Source of the DNA: Tritrichomonas musculus
Lineage: Eukaryota; Parabasalia; Tritrichomonadida; Tritrichomonadidae
NCBI GenBank assembly: GCA_039105265.1
Contig: JAPFFF010000001.1
Span: 7,812,001 to 7,876,000, forward strand
Direction: 5' to 3'
Length of the DNA: 64,000 nt
Every line of letters begins with the position of its first letter. Position 1 is the first letter of the stretch. Below are positions 28,796 through 39,484 of the stretch, in pieces. The notes under the pieces are model-generated. The model did not search any database. It was not told the origin of the DNA and was given only the letters and a program-made list of their open reading frames with translations. The translations under genes and the position numbers were made by a program.

Positions 28796-29835
28796 ATATA
28801 TAAAAGATTTTGTTAGTAATTAAACTATTTCGCATGAGAATCATATTAAATTCATTAATAAACTTTGTAGAATATTTTAAACGTTCTTTATTTTAAACCA
28901 TAGTGTTTGTTTCAATGAGTTTGAATACAAATATCATCTGATAATGAAATTAGTGACTTTTGCATGCTTGTTTTTGCTTACTGTATAATGTTTTATGAAT
29001 CGATGAAATATTCTTTTCCATTAAAATAAATATTTGTTTGTAATCCGATATCTTTTAATTATCTAATTGCTCATAAAAAAGAAATATTCTCATCTATTCA
29101 ACATTTATTCTAGAGAAATTATTGGTAATAATTAAGGCATGATCTGTTTTAACAAATTTTTAAACAATTGAGTTTTTAGAATAGCAAATAGTTATTATTG
29201 TTTTTCATCTCATAGATTTATTTTCTTCTTAGTTTCATCATTTTGGTTGATAAATTTTGATAAATGAGCCCAAAATGTATTCAGTATGAACCTGTTTTTT
29301 ATAAATCAAATGATTTTATTATTAAACATTTGAATTTCTCTGATGAATTGTTTCCAATTTTTAAATAATGAATAATTTTCGTAAAATATAGACTATATTA
29401 AAGTTATCTTTTATATGGAACTTTCTAAATAAAAAAATAAATTTATTTTTGTATTTTATTTTGTAAATATCAAGATAATCTTATTTCTTTTAGAAAAAAT
29501 TTTCAGTATTCAATTTTATTGATGGTATTCCATTTTAAACTTTTGAGCTTTGATTTTGGTCAATTTTGTGTTTTTGAAACAAATATCAGCATTTTTCACT
29601 TTTTCAAATAAGATGATAAAGATAATGTCCATCTATTGTCTAGAAAATTGTAGATATTATTATTTTTAAAAACAATTTTTATTAAAAAAAACAAAATCTA
29701 ATTCTTTTATAATTTGATAGGGAATTTAAGATAAACTTCTCAATTCTTACAAACGTTTGACGAAATAAAAAACGTTTCATTGTTTCAAAATTTACATCAA
29801 ATCACAATTGATTTATTTTAATTTTAGTTGAATCA
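28796..29835. other. Long intergenic region
   Basis: About 1040 bp, AT-rich, with no ORF showing protein-like composition and no recognisable RNA gene. It could hold an unrecognised ncRNA. Confidence 0.6.
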
Positions 29836-30198
29836 ATGCAATCATTAAAAGAATCGGATAAGTCAATTCTCCAATTACAAGTTTATTTAGACAAGGATGC
29901 AATATGTCTTCGTTCCTATGTTGATGGTGAAATACCTTATTTTGAAGTTGACACTCCATATGATAATAAAGCAAATGTTTTTCTAGATGCGTTAACTGAT
30001 GAAGAAATGGATGAAAGGCTTTCTCCATTATTCTATGGAATCCCTCAAGAATTAATGAAATCAAAGATAATGTGTACTATAAACGATTGTAGAACGCCTT
30101 TAGAGACATGTAGAACTTTTGTTTTTAAAAGAAAAAATCAGGATAGCAATCAAAAGTTTGCCATTCATTCCAACGTGAATCAGAACTTCAATTTATGA
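29836..30198 (+). CDS. Small protein of unknown function
   Basis: A 120-residue protein with host-like composition. LQVYLDKDAICLRSYVDGE and a short acidic FLDALTDEEMDERL suggest a folded core of strands then helix. Two Cys (MCTINDCRTP) sit near residue 77. The C-terminus is polar. I do not recognise the family. The ATG is preceded by TCACAA about 33 nt upstream. It has large flanking spacers on both sides. Confidence 0.6.
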   Translation: MQSLKESDKSILQLQVYLDKDAICLRSYVDGEIPYFEVDTPYDNKANVFLDALTDEEMDERLSPLFYGIPQELMKSKIMCTINDCRTPLETCRTFVFKRKNQDSNQKFAIHSNVNQNFNL

Positions 30199-30857
30199 TA
30201 GAAAATCATGTTTTAAATAATCATGTTATTATATATGACTAGTTTTTTTATTAATTTATTATGTTTAGCGTTTTGAAAATGTTTTTTAAATATTTTATCA
30301 GATTAGGCTTAATGAGAGTATAGCCAAGATTTTTGGGAATTCAATAATTAGTTAACAAACTTTTAATCGAAAAATATACTCTAATTATTTTTACAATTTT
30401 GAATAAAATGTTATTTTATATGAAATTAAAAAATAGTAACCCTAATGTTAACTTCTTTTCGAATATACTAAGAAAAATCAAAGCTGAAATAGAGCAGCCC
30501 AATTGTAAGAAGATAATTTCAAATTTATGGCAATGTTAAAAAATATAAAAAAATTAAAATATGTTAAAAACAGATGTTAAACATTATTTAAAAATATATA
30601 TTGGGTTGAACATGAGCAAGAATTATTATATCTGTCATATTTATTATATAACTTTCTGAGAAAAGCTTTCTCCGAGAAAAATGATCTTGAGTACTTTATC
30701 AGATTGAAACATGAAGAATAATTGCTATTATAGTTCAATAATTGAACGATATAAAATTTTTAATATAGTTGAAAAGATTAAATGATTCTTTTAAAATTGA
30801 ATTGTTTTCTTTTCGGAGTAATCATATTCAAAAAGTTGGAACATAAATGATCCTTTG
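30199..30857. other. Intergenic region
   Basis: About 660 bp, AT-rich, no features seen apart from TCATAT about 35 nt before the next start. Confidence 0.6.
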
Positions 30858-32327
30858 ATGGATAAGATCGATCAAAAGAGATTCAGTACATTTTTATTGG
30901 CCAGTGGACAACGACTAAAAATTACTCCACCAAATGGAACAACTTGGAACTTAATTATGATAAATGTTATTTCTGGTTCTAAACCAGTTTCAATAATCAA
31001 TGAAATTCCTTCACCAGGATCAGAAACACCTATTAAAAACAATTTTTTAACATTTAACAATGGAGATCCTGATTGTAAAATAACGAACTTTAGACTCGAC
31101 AGCAAAATCCCTTTTCAATGTTATTTAAATAAGAAAAAGTGTCATGTTCAGTTTGTATTTTCTTCTAATTCCAAAGAAAAATTATTAGTTGAACAAATTA
31201 ACAAAGAATTTGTCAGTGTTGGCTGTGCAATAAACCCAAACTTCCCAAATATTTTTATGAATGAAATTCAAAGAATTGTCAAATCAGAGCATCCGTTGAA
31301 TATTATGTCTTCTTTTTTTAAACAATATGAGATTAGACCATATTTTCATGTGCATGTTGCAAGTTTCAATCAGATTTTATCAGATTCAATCAATTTGGCC
31401 TTAATTCAGATGACTGAAAAGGTTGTCTCAACGGAAATCTCTCATTATATCAACTTCCTTGACCTCAGATTATTTTTAGGCGACGATTTACTTTTACACG
31501 ATGCTATTTTCATTGAAAAAATAATTAATATTTATCCACGATTAAAGCCTAAAGTTAATCATATAATCCTTCATACAAAGAACTTCTTGGTATTTATATG
31601 CCTTTTGATAGACAAAAAATTATTTGATTACTCTTTACTCTTTCACCACTTTACTTTTCCAGATAAAGTTGATATAATGATTGTTTTCAAATTGTTAAAA
31701 GTCATTGTTGATGAGCAGATTCCAATTTGCTCGTCTTTTTTAAATTTATTTTCGCCATACGTTCAGCCACCTTTATTGCATTCTCTTTTGTCATCAAACA
31801 AAATTCTTTATGACTCAACAGTTATTTCAAAGCAAATTTCAAATATTGCTGTTCCTTCAAATGAAAAAATTACGAAACTTGAAATAAATCAACCTCTTAA
31901 TTTTGATTTTAATGTAGCTGAGCAAAGCAACATTAGCAAAGGTGCTCCCAAAAAAAGCAATACTGAGAAAAATATAGCAAGTTTTAATCCTCAACACTTT
32001 TCTCCTCAAAAAGCGAATCAAAGAAAAAAGCCACAAATATCACCAAACCCTGCATGTACTTTTGAAGTCATTAAGAAGAATACTAACCAACATTTGAAAA
32101 TGATACACCATGATCATATCTTTTTAAACGAGCAAGTTGAGGTTGTGCATCGATCTTTCTCGCAAACACCAAACATTAATGAGTATATTCATAGTGGTAA
32201 AATGAAATCTCATCGTGAAAGATCTACAAAAACTAATAACGATTTAATAATTATTGCTTCATGTTCATTATTTGCTATTATTACTATTATATTTATATGG
32301 AACCACTTCTCCTTTTATGTGTTGTAA
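30858..32327 (+). CDS. Tail-anchored membrane protein, unknown
   Basis: A 489-residue protein; I set the start at the ATG at 30858 (the preceding codon is TTG). Residues 1-130 look beta-rich (LLASGQRLKITPPNGTTWNL, then QFVFSSNSKEKLL), residues 140-320 are helical, and residues 340-455 are polar and basic. One strong membrane segment lies at the very end (NDLIIIASCSLFAIITIIFIW) with only a few residues after it, the layout of a tail-anchored protein facing the cytosol. The arrangement recalls VAP/MSP-type or other ER-anchored adaptors, but no family motif was recognised. Confidence 0.75.
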   Translation: MDKIDQKRFSTFLLASGQRLKITPPNGTTWNLIMINVISGSKPVSIINEIPSPGSETPIKNNFLTFNNGDPDCKITNFRLDSKIPFQCYLNKKKCHVQFVFSSNSKEKLLVEQINKEFVSVGCAINPNFPNIFMNEIQRIVKSEHPLNIMSSFFKQYEIRPYFHVHVASFNQILSDSINLALIQMTEKVVSTEISHYINFLDLRLFLGDDLLLHDAIFIEKIINIYPRLKPKVNHIILHTKNFLVFICLLIDKKLFDYSLLFHHFTFPDKVDIMIVFKLLKVIVDEQIPICSSFLNLFSPYVQPPLLHSLLSSNKILYDSTVISKQISNIAVPSNEKITKLEINQPLNFDFNVAEQSNISKGAPKKSNTEKNIASFNPQHFSPQKANQRKKPQISPNPACTFEVIKKNTNQHLKMIHHDHIFLNEQVEVVHRSFSQTPNINEYIHSGKMKSHRERSTKTNNDLIIIASCSLFAIITIIFIWNHFSFYVL

Positions 32328-32756
32328 TTTTAAATTATATAAAAAATATCTAAATTTATTACCTTTTTATAAAAAAAATTAAGTTTTGTTATAAACGCAG
32401 GCATGCCAGCAATTAATGATTTACAAAAACCGCAGAGATTGCTTTTAACCAATGATTTCTCGTAGAGTTTTTTTTTTCTTTGGAAGGAAAAAAGTATCCC
32501 TAATATATGTTATGATAATTTAAGGTAACTAGTACTGTAAATTTGTTAGAAATCATTGATAAGATCAACAAGATTAGAAATTCACCAAACGTGTATAATA
32601 AGCATTTTTATTATCAAAATATATATAGTTATATATAGTTATATTTTAGTGTTTTCACTTTCATATGGCCACCTTAATCAACGAAGTTGTCTATTGAATA
32701 AAAAATACAATTGCGTAGCAGTTGAAAAAGTGATATGAAAAGAAATTTAAATAAAA
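32328..32756. other. Intergenic region
   Basis: About 430 bp of AT-rich spacer; nothing recognised. Confidence 0.6.
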
Positions 32757-33593
32757 ATGATATTTCTATTATTTCAAGTAAGTCTTTCAATCCCAAATTG
32801 GAAGCTTGCATGGAGCGAAGAGTTTGATTATACAGGAATTCCTGACCCTCGTTATTGGACATATGAAGTGGGATTTATAAGAAATACAAATAAAGAATAT
32901 TATACTTATAAAGATCCACGTAACTCACGTGTTGAAAATGGTCACCTCATCCTTGAAGCTCATAGAGATGTTGGCAGTATATCACCTGATGGTAGACCTT
33001 ACAATTATACTGGTGGCTCAATTAATACTTTAGGACTTGTGCACTTTTTATATGGAAAATTCGAAGCAAGATTAAAAGTTCCTCCTGGAAAAGGCATGTG
33101 GCCAGCCTTTTGGCTCCTAGGTATTAATTTTCCAGATATTCAATGGCCAATGTGTGGAGAAGTTGATATAATGGAATATACTGGTGCAGATCCTCTAAAG
33201 CTATGGCAGACATTTCATATAGCTGGCAAAAATTATCCTCATCCAGAAGAAGTCGCAATTGGAAAGACAATTTCAACAGCAAATGCAACAACTATGTTTC
33301 ATAATTACACATTCACATGGACAACAGATCTTGTTGCTATGTATATTAATAATGTTAAAGTTGTAGAATATTCTAAACCTGCTGATTTTACACAAAAAAC
33401 TTGGCCATATGACCTTCCTTTCTTTTTAATGGCTAACTTAGCAGTAGGAGGTAGTATGGGAGGTGAAATTGATGATTCTCTATTTAATTCAGAAGTACGA
33501 TTTTATATTGATTATGTCCGATATTACATTGATATGAACGATCCATTCCATGAAGAATCATTTAAAGTTTTAAATGAATCTCTTCGTGGTTGA
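32757..33593 (+). CDS. Secreted GH16 endo-beta-1,3(4)-glucanase (laminarinase type)
   Basis: A 278-residue protein. A short hydrophobic N-terminus (IFLLFQVSLSIPN) acts as a signal peptide. The rest is one GH16 domain: KLAWSEEFDYTG at the start, YTGGSINT, GKFEARLKVPPGKGMWPAFW, and the catalytic ExDxxE in GEVDIMEYTG (E135 nucleophile, D137, E140 acid/base). LAVGGSMGG and FYIDYVRYY complete the family pattern. It should cut beta-1,3- or mixed-link glucans outside the cell or in phagosomes, for feeding on yeasts, bacteria or plant matter. The close likeness to bacterial laminarinases makes lateral transfer plausible. There are no accessory domains. Confidence 0.95.
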   Translation: MIFLLFQVSLSIPNWKLAWSEEFDYTGIPDPRYWTYEVGFIRNTNKEYYTYKDPRNSRVENGHLILEAHRDVGSISPDGRPYNYTGGSINTLGLVHFLYGKFEARLKVPPGKGMWPAFWLLGINFPDIQWPMCGEVDIMEYTGADPLKLWQTFHIAGKNYPHPEEVAIGKTISTANATTMFHNYTFTWTTDLVAMYINNVKVVEYSKPADFTQKTWPYDLPFFLMANLAVGGSMGGEIDDSLFNSEVRFYIDYVRYYIDMNDPFHEESFKVLNESLRG

Positions 33594-33898
33594 AATTAAA
33601 AATATTAGTAAATTTATTGGGTTACTTCTTTATATTTCGATTTATGACTAAAGAACTTGTATTTTTTTTAATTTATAATAAATACATGGATTGAAAAATT
33701 GATAATATCAAAATGTTAATTTTTCATTCAATTGATTTTTTTGATTTTATGATATATAAATAATAAATAATTTATTTATTTAAAATAAAAAGCGCTTGAT
33801 TATAAATATTTAATTTATTATAATACAAACATATTTTTAAAATTGATTTTTATAAAAAATAAAAAGTTATTAATATGTAAAAATTTTATCATAACGAA
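33594..33898. repeat. Intergenic region carrying type A flank of tRNA-Ala
   Basis: AT-rich. The last ~105 bp (33795-33898) recur almost unchanged upstream of the tRNA-Ala genes at 40368 (plus) and 38308 (minus), so flank and tRNA were copied together. Confidence 0.75.
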
Positions 33899-33970
33899 GG
33901 GTGATTAGCTCAGTGGTAGAGCGCTACTTTAGCATAGTAGAGGCCAGGGGTTCAACTCCCCTATCATCCA
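33899..33970 (+). tRNA. tRNA-Ala (AGC), copy 1
   Basis: Acceptor GGGTGAT/ATCATCC with discriminator A, D arm GCTC/GAGC, anticodon arm CTACT-TTAGCAT-AGTAG (AGC), T arm AGGGG-TTCAACT-CCCCT. A and B boxes are intact and a T run follows directly. There is no intron. Confidence 0.96.
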
Positions 33971-34321
33971 TTTTTTTTTTCTGTCCTTACCTTTTTAGCC
34001 AACAATAATGGCTTTTTAAATATTACCCCTGCTATATAAGGAAAATCATTACCTAAATTAATGAATCTCCTACTCTTTATTACTAAGTATTGCATAATTT
34101 TGATTATATAAATTTCTAAGAAAACAATAATGGGCTTTTTAAATATCTAGAAATCCAAGACTCACAAAAAATGCGTTCAATAAAAGATATCATTTTATAG
34201 GAAATTTTCTAATTAGCTTCAATAAGATGTTTATATATGTTATAATTGATTAAAGTATTAATTTATAGATTTGTTTTTAATTTAAAGTTTATTAAAATAC
34301 ATTCAAAATTAATTTATGAAA
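33971..34321. repeat. Spacer with type B flank of tRNA-Ala
   Basis: About 350 bp. From about 34220 to 34290 it resembles the 5' flank of the minus-strand tRNA-Ala at 40885-40956, sharing for example AGTATTAATTTATAGATTTG. It is therefore a diverged copy of that flank. Confidence 0.6.
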
Positions 34322-34393
34322 GGGTGATTAGCTCAGTGGTAGAGCGCTACTTTAGCATAGTAGAGGCCAGGGGTTCAACTCCCCTATCATCCA
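34322..34393 (+). tRNA. tRNA-Ala (AGC), copy 2
   Basis: Identical to copy 1 over all 72 nt. It is followed by a T run. The 5' flank is of type B. Confidence 0.96.
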
Positions 34394-34926
34394 TTTTTTT
34401 TTTTAATTATTCAATAATAAATTTTTTTAACCTCTTGACAACAAACGACCGTTTAATTTTTTATTTTTCACTTTTTGATTGGGAAATTTTGATATTTTAA
34501 TATAATTATTATTTTTTAATAATCTACAAATGAATGTGGATAAGAAAATAGTAATATTACAAACAAATATGAGGAAAATAAAAAATCTGCTTTTTCAAAA
34601 CGATCAAAATTCACCTTTTTGTACGCGAGTAAGGTCAAAATAAATCAACATTTTATCAAAATTTAGCGCCAGAATCTTTGTAATAATTTGATATTTTAAT
34701 ACATGCACGAATCTTGATCTATGTTTAGAATATCAGAATTTTTCAACAGAGATTGCGTCATGCCCAGAGGTCTATTTTTTTTTGTTACATCAACAATTCC
34801 AAGTTTTTAAATTTTGAGATAAGTTTTGTAAATTTTTGCTTTAACTGTCTTCTATAATGAAAATATATATAAATAAATTGAAAAATTATAAATTTAGATT
34901 TGTTATTAATAAATTTAATAATTTTG
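34394..34926. other. Spacer with old tRNA flank, left border of LINE
   Basis: 34394-34784 shows nothing recognisable. 34785-34883 is a close copy of the DNA downstream of the tRNA at 40368 (compare 40478-40575). 34885-34926 resembles the 5' flank of the tRNA at 40885-40956 up to GCTATCAAAA. The LINE coding remains begin just after. Confidence 0.65.
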
Positions 34927-37842
34927 CTATCAAAATCATCTACAGGCCAGGTAGCGATGGATTATTCTGTCTTCAAATTAGTCCCGAACGCTGCAGCTGA
35001 TTTCTTATCGTCCATCAACAAAGTTATTACTGATTGCAGTCGAGTTCCACAAAGCTGGAATACGTCTCACACTAAACTAATTTTTAAGAAAAATTCGATC
35101 CTCAGTTCCCAATCAACCTGTGACCGATCTCAATTTCAAACGCTATATACAGAATCTTCAGTTGCTTGTGGGCTAGGGGAATCAATTTTTTCAATAAAAA
35201 TCTTAACATCTTCTGACCTAATCAAAGAGGTTTTATTTCGAACGTTAATGGTTGTTTCGACAATACTACAATAATATCTGAGCTTTATTGCGAAGCTAGA
35301 AGAAGGAATAAAGACCAATTTTTTGGTTTTGTTCCCCATGAAATATATTTAAAGTATTGATTACTTTAAATGCTAAAGGTTTTCATGCCAGGTTCATTTA
35401 AATAATTAGAAATGTATATACCGGTTCAACTACCCAAAATGTAACTACAAGTTACTCGTCATCTGATATTTGCATAAAGAAGGGGTCTATGCAGCGGTGC
35501 CCCGTTTCACCTCTACCATCAGGTGATATACTTCAACAACAATAACAGTTCATCTTTTAATTTCCTTGCATATGCCAACGATATCATTCTTTTTTCAGAT
35601 TCTGTCAGAAGAATGAACAACATGTTGAGAACATGTGAAGCATTTTGTTCTTGCTACTTAATGCGGTTGGCTCCTTCAAAATCTTGCCCTTTTGGTTATC
35701 GTTATTTAAACCGCCAACGTTGTGGACTGAGCCAAGGTTTTTCAATTGGCAACGATACATTTCCGTTTGTGGGGCTAGATGAATCTATACTTTTTTTTGG
35801 GACACCCATTGCTGCTCGTAAATGTTCTACGCTCAAATCTTCCCATGACTTCACTGCTATGTTCATTTCAAACCCACAGATGATTTTCAATTCAAATCTC
35901 CGTATAGCGAAGAAAATCCATGCATTCAAAACTTTCCTCATTCCTTCACTTGATTTCACCTTACAATATGGCCAGTTGAAAGTCAAGGATATTGAAAAGA
36001 TGGACAATACGTTAGGTTCCATGGTTAATAAGCTCATCTGTGGTTCGGTGCCAGTGGCGGTTTAACAGGCGTCATGGAAAGGTGGGGGTCTTTCAATCTC
36101 CTCCTTAAAGGAAAAAAGAGACACAGGTAAAATCAAAACGTTCCTTAGAATGTTCTTGAAAAAAAATTCTCTTATAAAAGAACTTTGTCAATATGCCATT
36201 GAAGTTGAAAGACGTTTACGAAAGGTCAACAAAAATAAAGACAAAGACACTCAACTTTTTCTGAACTGGGATTCGGGATCCAGAAACAGTGAAACTCCTG
36301 GTACCAACTTCATTGTTAACATAACCCCTAATCCTTTAACTAGGTTTGACTTATCTCTCAAAAATGACCTCAATGAAGAAGATTCTTCCTCTTCACTTCA
36401 AGTCATCCTTACTGATATCGCGTTAAATTAAAGTGTCAACCTCATGAATTGTAGTAAACTTTCATTATTTCTCACCATTTGCAGAAGAGAAAGGTGGAAA
36501 TCGAAAGTTGCCATGAATTCATTTCACCTCCGCTCCTTTTTATCTTTTTGAGACAATCCTTTCTCAAATGATTTTGCTGTGAGACAACAGTTTCCCATCG
36601 GTGATGCCTTCTAAAAATTCGCTTTTCAAAGTAGGACAAATCTTTTGCCAACACCTGAGTTTATTGAAATTATTGAGAATGGCCAGCATTCTGTTTGCCA
36701 GTCCTGCCTTCGTGACGGAAGAGCGTTGAATTTTAGTCTAGCTCATATATTAATCGGTTGCCGTGGCAGATATGTCCAGTACACTCAAAGGCACAAAGAT
36801 GAGCAAAATATCATTGTTGATTATATGAAGAAACTACTATGCATTAAAGAAATATACACTGACAAATCTTTTCACCTCACCAACATGCCAGAAGATATCA
36901 AAAGATTGAGACCCGATGTTGTAACTTGGGCAAATAACCATTCTAAATGCTACATTGTAGAAGTAAGTGTCCCATATGCCTGCCAGAGTTTTGGTAATAA
37001 TTCATTAATGACCGTTTACCAACCCAAAGAGGATAAGTATCATCCTTTAATTAATTTTATTCAAAGGCTTAATATCCAAGTTCAATTTTGGTTATCGTCG
37101 TATCTTCCCTAGGAGCTGTGCAACATGACACTATAACCGATATTAGCCGTCTTTTCCCAATACAAAGTCAATAGTACTTTCATCAAACAAGTATCTAGAG
37201 CTGCACTTTTTGGTTTAATGAAAATTTGGCTCTCAAGGTCCATACCACCATCTCAAGCCCCTTACCAGGTTGTTACTGAATCAATTGATTACTCTGACGA
37301 TTCCAGTAATGACGATCTTTATCACTAAGATGATCCTTGTTTTCATTCTCACTTTCTCAATATTTCTCATTTTAATTCTCTTACGAACTATGTTACTATT
37401 GTTTTCATTTCACCTCACCATACTGGCTAGTTTATGCTTGTTTTATTTTACTCTTATACTTTATTTAATTAATTTTAAGGGCGTACGTCCAATTCAATAC
37501 TCAGAATTCAATGAGATTTCTCAAATATTATCGATCCTTTTGGAGTAAAAAAAGTTGAAAAATCAATTATATTTTTGAGGAAATAAAATGCTTATTATTC
37601 ATAGATTGATGATATATTAAAAAAAATATTTTTATGCATTTTTTTTTTCATTTTTAATTCAAAATTAAATTTTGTAAAATTCTATCGGTCAAAAAAACAA
37701 TTATTTTTTGATCGTTTAGGACAAATATCATCATTTTTGACCTAAACTTTTTCATAATTTGGAAGTATTGAAAGATGTATTCTATGAGTTTATTCAATAT
37801 TAACAAGTTTACAACATTTTTGGGACGTACGCCCTTAAACAC
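34927..37842 (+). mobile_element. Degenerate non-LTR retrotransposon with restriction-like endonuclease (R2/R4/CRE/NeSL group)
   Basis: Reverse transcriptase remains run in order: SDG then YSVFKLVPNAAADFL and VPQSWNTSHTKLIFKK (34945-35090), KKGSMQRCPVSPLP (about 35475-35515), YANDIILFSDS (about 35570; the catalytic Asp pair is altered to ND), and thumb-like KIHAFKTFLIPSLDF. A C-terminal zinc knuckle (CQSCLRDG...HILIGC) and a restriction-like endonuclease (LRPDVVTWANNHSKCYIVEV) follow at 36645-37112. The open frame is broken by several frameshifts and stops and is truncated at the 5' side before RT domain 1. The coding part ends near 37328. A TTAA-flanked element is nested in the 3' tail, and beyond it the LINE abuts a 19-nt tRNA-Ala stub. 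Clades with this endonuclease are usually site-specific. Confidence 0.85.
37479..37834. mobile_element. 356-bp TTAA-flanked terminal-inverted-repeat element
   Basis: Both ends carry the perfect 12-bp inverted repeat GGGCGTACGTCC, each flanked by TTAA (37475-37478 and 37835-37838), the target duplication of piggyBac-type elements. The interior is AT-rich and non-coding, so this is a non-autonomous element. It sits in the 3' tail of the LINE remnant and is therefore younger than the LINE insertion. Confidence 0.7.
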
Positions 37843-37861
37843 TCAACTCCCCTATCATCCA
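37843..37861 (+). pseudogene. 3' stub of a tRNA-Ala gene
   Basis: TCAACTCCCCTATCATCCA is the last 19 nt of the tRNA-Ala in this window, followed by T-rich DNA as at the intact copies. The first 53 nt are gone, replaced by the LINE. Confidence 0.85.
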
Positions 37862-38307
37862 TTTTTTTCAAAAAAAAAAAAAAAAAAAAAAAAAATAGTT
37901 CTTTTCTATATTTGGTCGAGCCAATTCATCATCAATTCGTGTTTCTTATGATATATCTATTTATATCATATTCGATTTTATTATTTGAATGTCTATAGAC
38001 TTTGTTGTATATTTTTTAATTTTGTGATTCAAAAAATCATGCTACCAATAACTTTAAATAATAATAATGATATAAAGCTAATTCTATTTTTATGTTTAAA
38101 CTTATAATTAATGACTAGCAAGAATAAAAAGTATTCAAAAAACTTTTTATTGCATTTTTTCAAATTGGCAATATCAATTTATTTATATATATTTTCATTA
38201 TAGAAGACAGTTAAAGCAAAAATTTACGAAACTTATCTCAAAATTTAAAAACATGGAAATGTTGATGTGAAAAAAAAAATTTTATTAATGAAATTTTAAA
38301 AAAAAAA

Positions 38308-38379
38308 TGGATGATAGGGGAGTTGAACCCCTGGCCTCTACTATGCTAAAGTAGCGCTCTACCACTGAGCTAATCACCC
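38308..38379 (-). tRNA. tRNA-Ala (AGC), copy 3
   Basis: Same 72 nt as the other copies, on the minus strand, with an A/T-rich terminator at 38298-38307. The 5' flank is of type A. Confidence 0.96.
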
Positions 38380-38699
38380 TTCGTTATGATAAAATTTTTA
38401 CATATTAATAACTTTTTATTTTTTATAATAATCAATTTTTAAAATATGTTGGTATCATAATAAATTAAATATTTATAATCAAGTATTGACTTGCATTACT
38501 GAATTTTCCACCACAGAAAAAAACTCCCTTAACCCGTTAACCAATTCATTTTTAAAATGGAGGACTAAGTGAAAGCAAATTATTAAATGTGTTTTTAAAT
38601 CCATTATTAAACGCAAACATTGACTTCCATTTCTTGTATATGCCCATGATGCATCAAAGTTGGCGGCTCTTTCTTTTTTTTATCTTCTTTTTAATTTTG

Positions 38700-39080
38700 A
38701 AGGAAAATATCTTCTGTAACAGGGCAACGCTACTCCCCATTCTGCTTGTTTAATGCAAGATTATTTGGACCAAAATACATTCTTGAATGGCCAGCTAAGT
38801 ACCCAGACTTGTCCCTGATAGAACAAGTCTGGGACTATATTTATTAAAAAAAAAAAAAAAACTTTCTGGCCAGAATTTTGATACACTGGATGCCTTATTT
38901 AGAGCCATTGAATAGGTTTTGAATGAAATTCTTCCTATTCTTATACATCATAATTACTCATCATTTTATGCAAGATTTAAAATTTGTCTCAAATATAATG
39001 GTGAAAGCCTCAACGGACATTGGAATGAAGTACGTAAATTACATATGGAATATCAAAATGTCTTCAAGAAATTACCAATC
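38700..39080 (+). mobile_element. Tc1/pogo-like DDE transposase remnant
   Basis: Translation shows QGNATPHSACLMQDYL and then, in another frame, LEWPAKYPDLSLIEQVWDYI, the C-terminal block of Tc1/pogo transposases ((W)P..SPDLNPIE..W). Weaker similarity continues to about 39060. It is frameshifted and truncated, with no inverted repeats seen. A perfect 11-bp hairpin (38802-38812 with 38823-38833) falls inside this block. Confidence 0.65.
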
Positions 39081-39484
39081 CATTAACAAAAACAATTCGT
39101 AATATATATATATCAAAAATCTCCAAGAAAAAGGAATAAAAGTAAACAAAAACAATGAATTTTTGTATTCAATTGCAGTTTTGGATAATGATCTCTAATT
39201 CATACTTCGAATGAAGAAATTGATTTGTTTGGAATTTAGGAAAAGCAAAGTAGTTGAGAGTGATATTCTTGTTTGACGACAATTTTACTCTCAAATATCA
39301 TTCTATGCATACTAATCATACAAGTATTATCAATGATAGCAATATTATTAAAATAATTTATAATTAATTATTATTGCTTTAACAAAGTGACTCTGAATAT
39401 ATTTGAATAGTTTATTTAAAAAAAATTTTATCAAAAAATTTAATAAAAATTGGAATGGGAGTCTTGGGATATCCCTCAAGTTTC

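Larger units (their letters stand above)
37843..38458. repeat. Left arm of ~0.6-kb inverted duplication
   Basis: Near-identical in reverse complement to about 40290-40903, including the spacer between two convergent tRNA-Ala genes and the 5' flank of one. The arms are separated by about 1.8 kb of mobile-element debris. Confidence 0.85.

Noticed and set aside
34246-34500. 84-codon ORF across tRNA-Ala copy 2
   Set aside because: It reads straight through the tRNA gene; chance frame.
34945-34952. AGGCCAGG at the LINE left side, matching tRNA-Ala
   Set aside because: It could mark a tRNA 5' remnant, but it is also part of conserved RT coding sequence (PGSDG), so 8 bp of identity is not enough.
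37270-37548. Hydrophobic 92-codon ORF
   Set aside because: It overlaps the LINE 3' end and the nested TTAA element; hydrophobicity comes from T-rich DNA.
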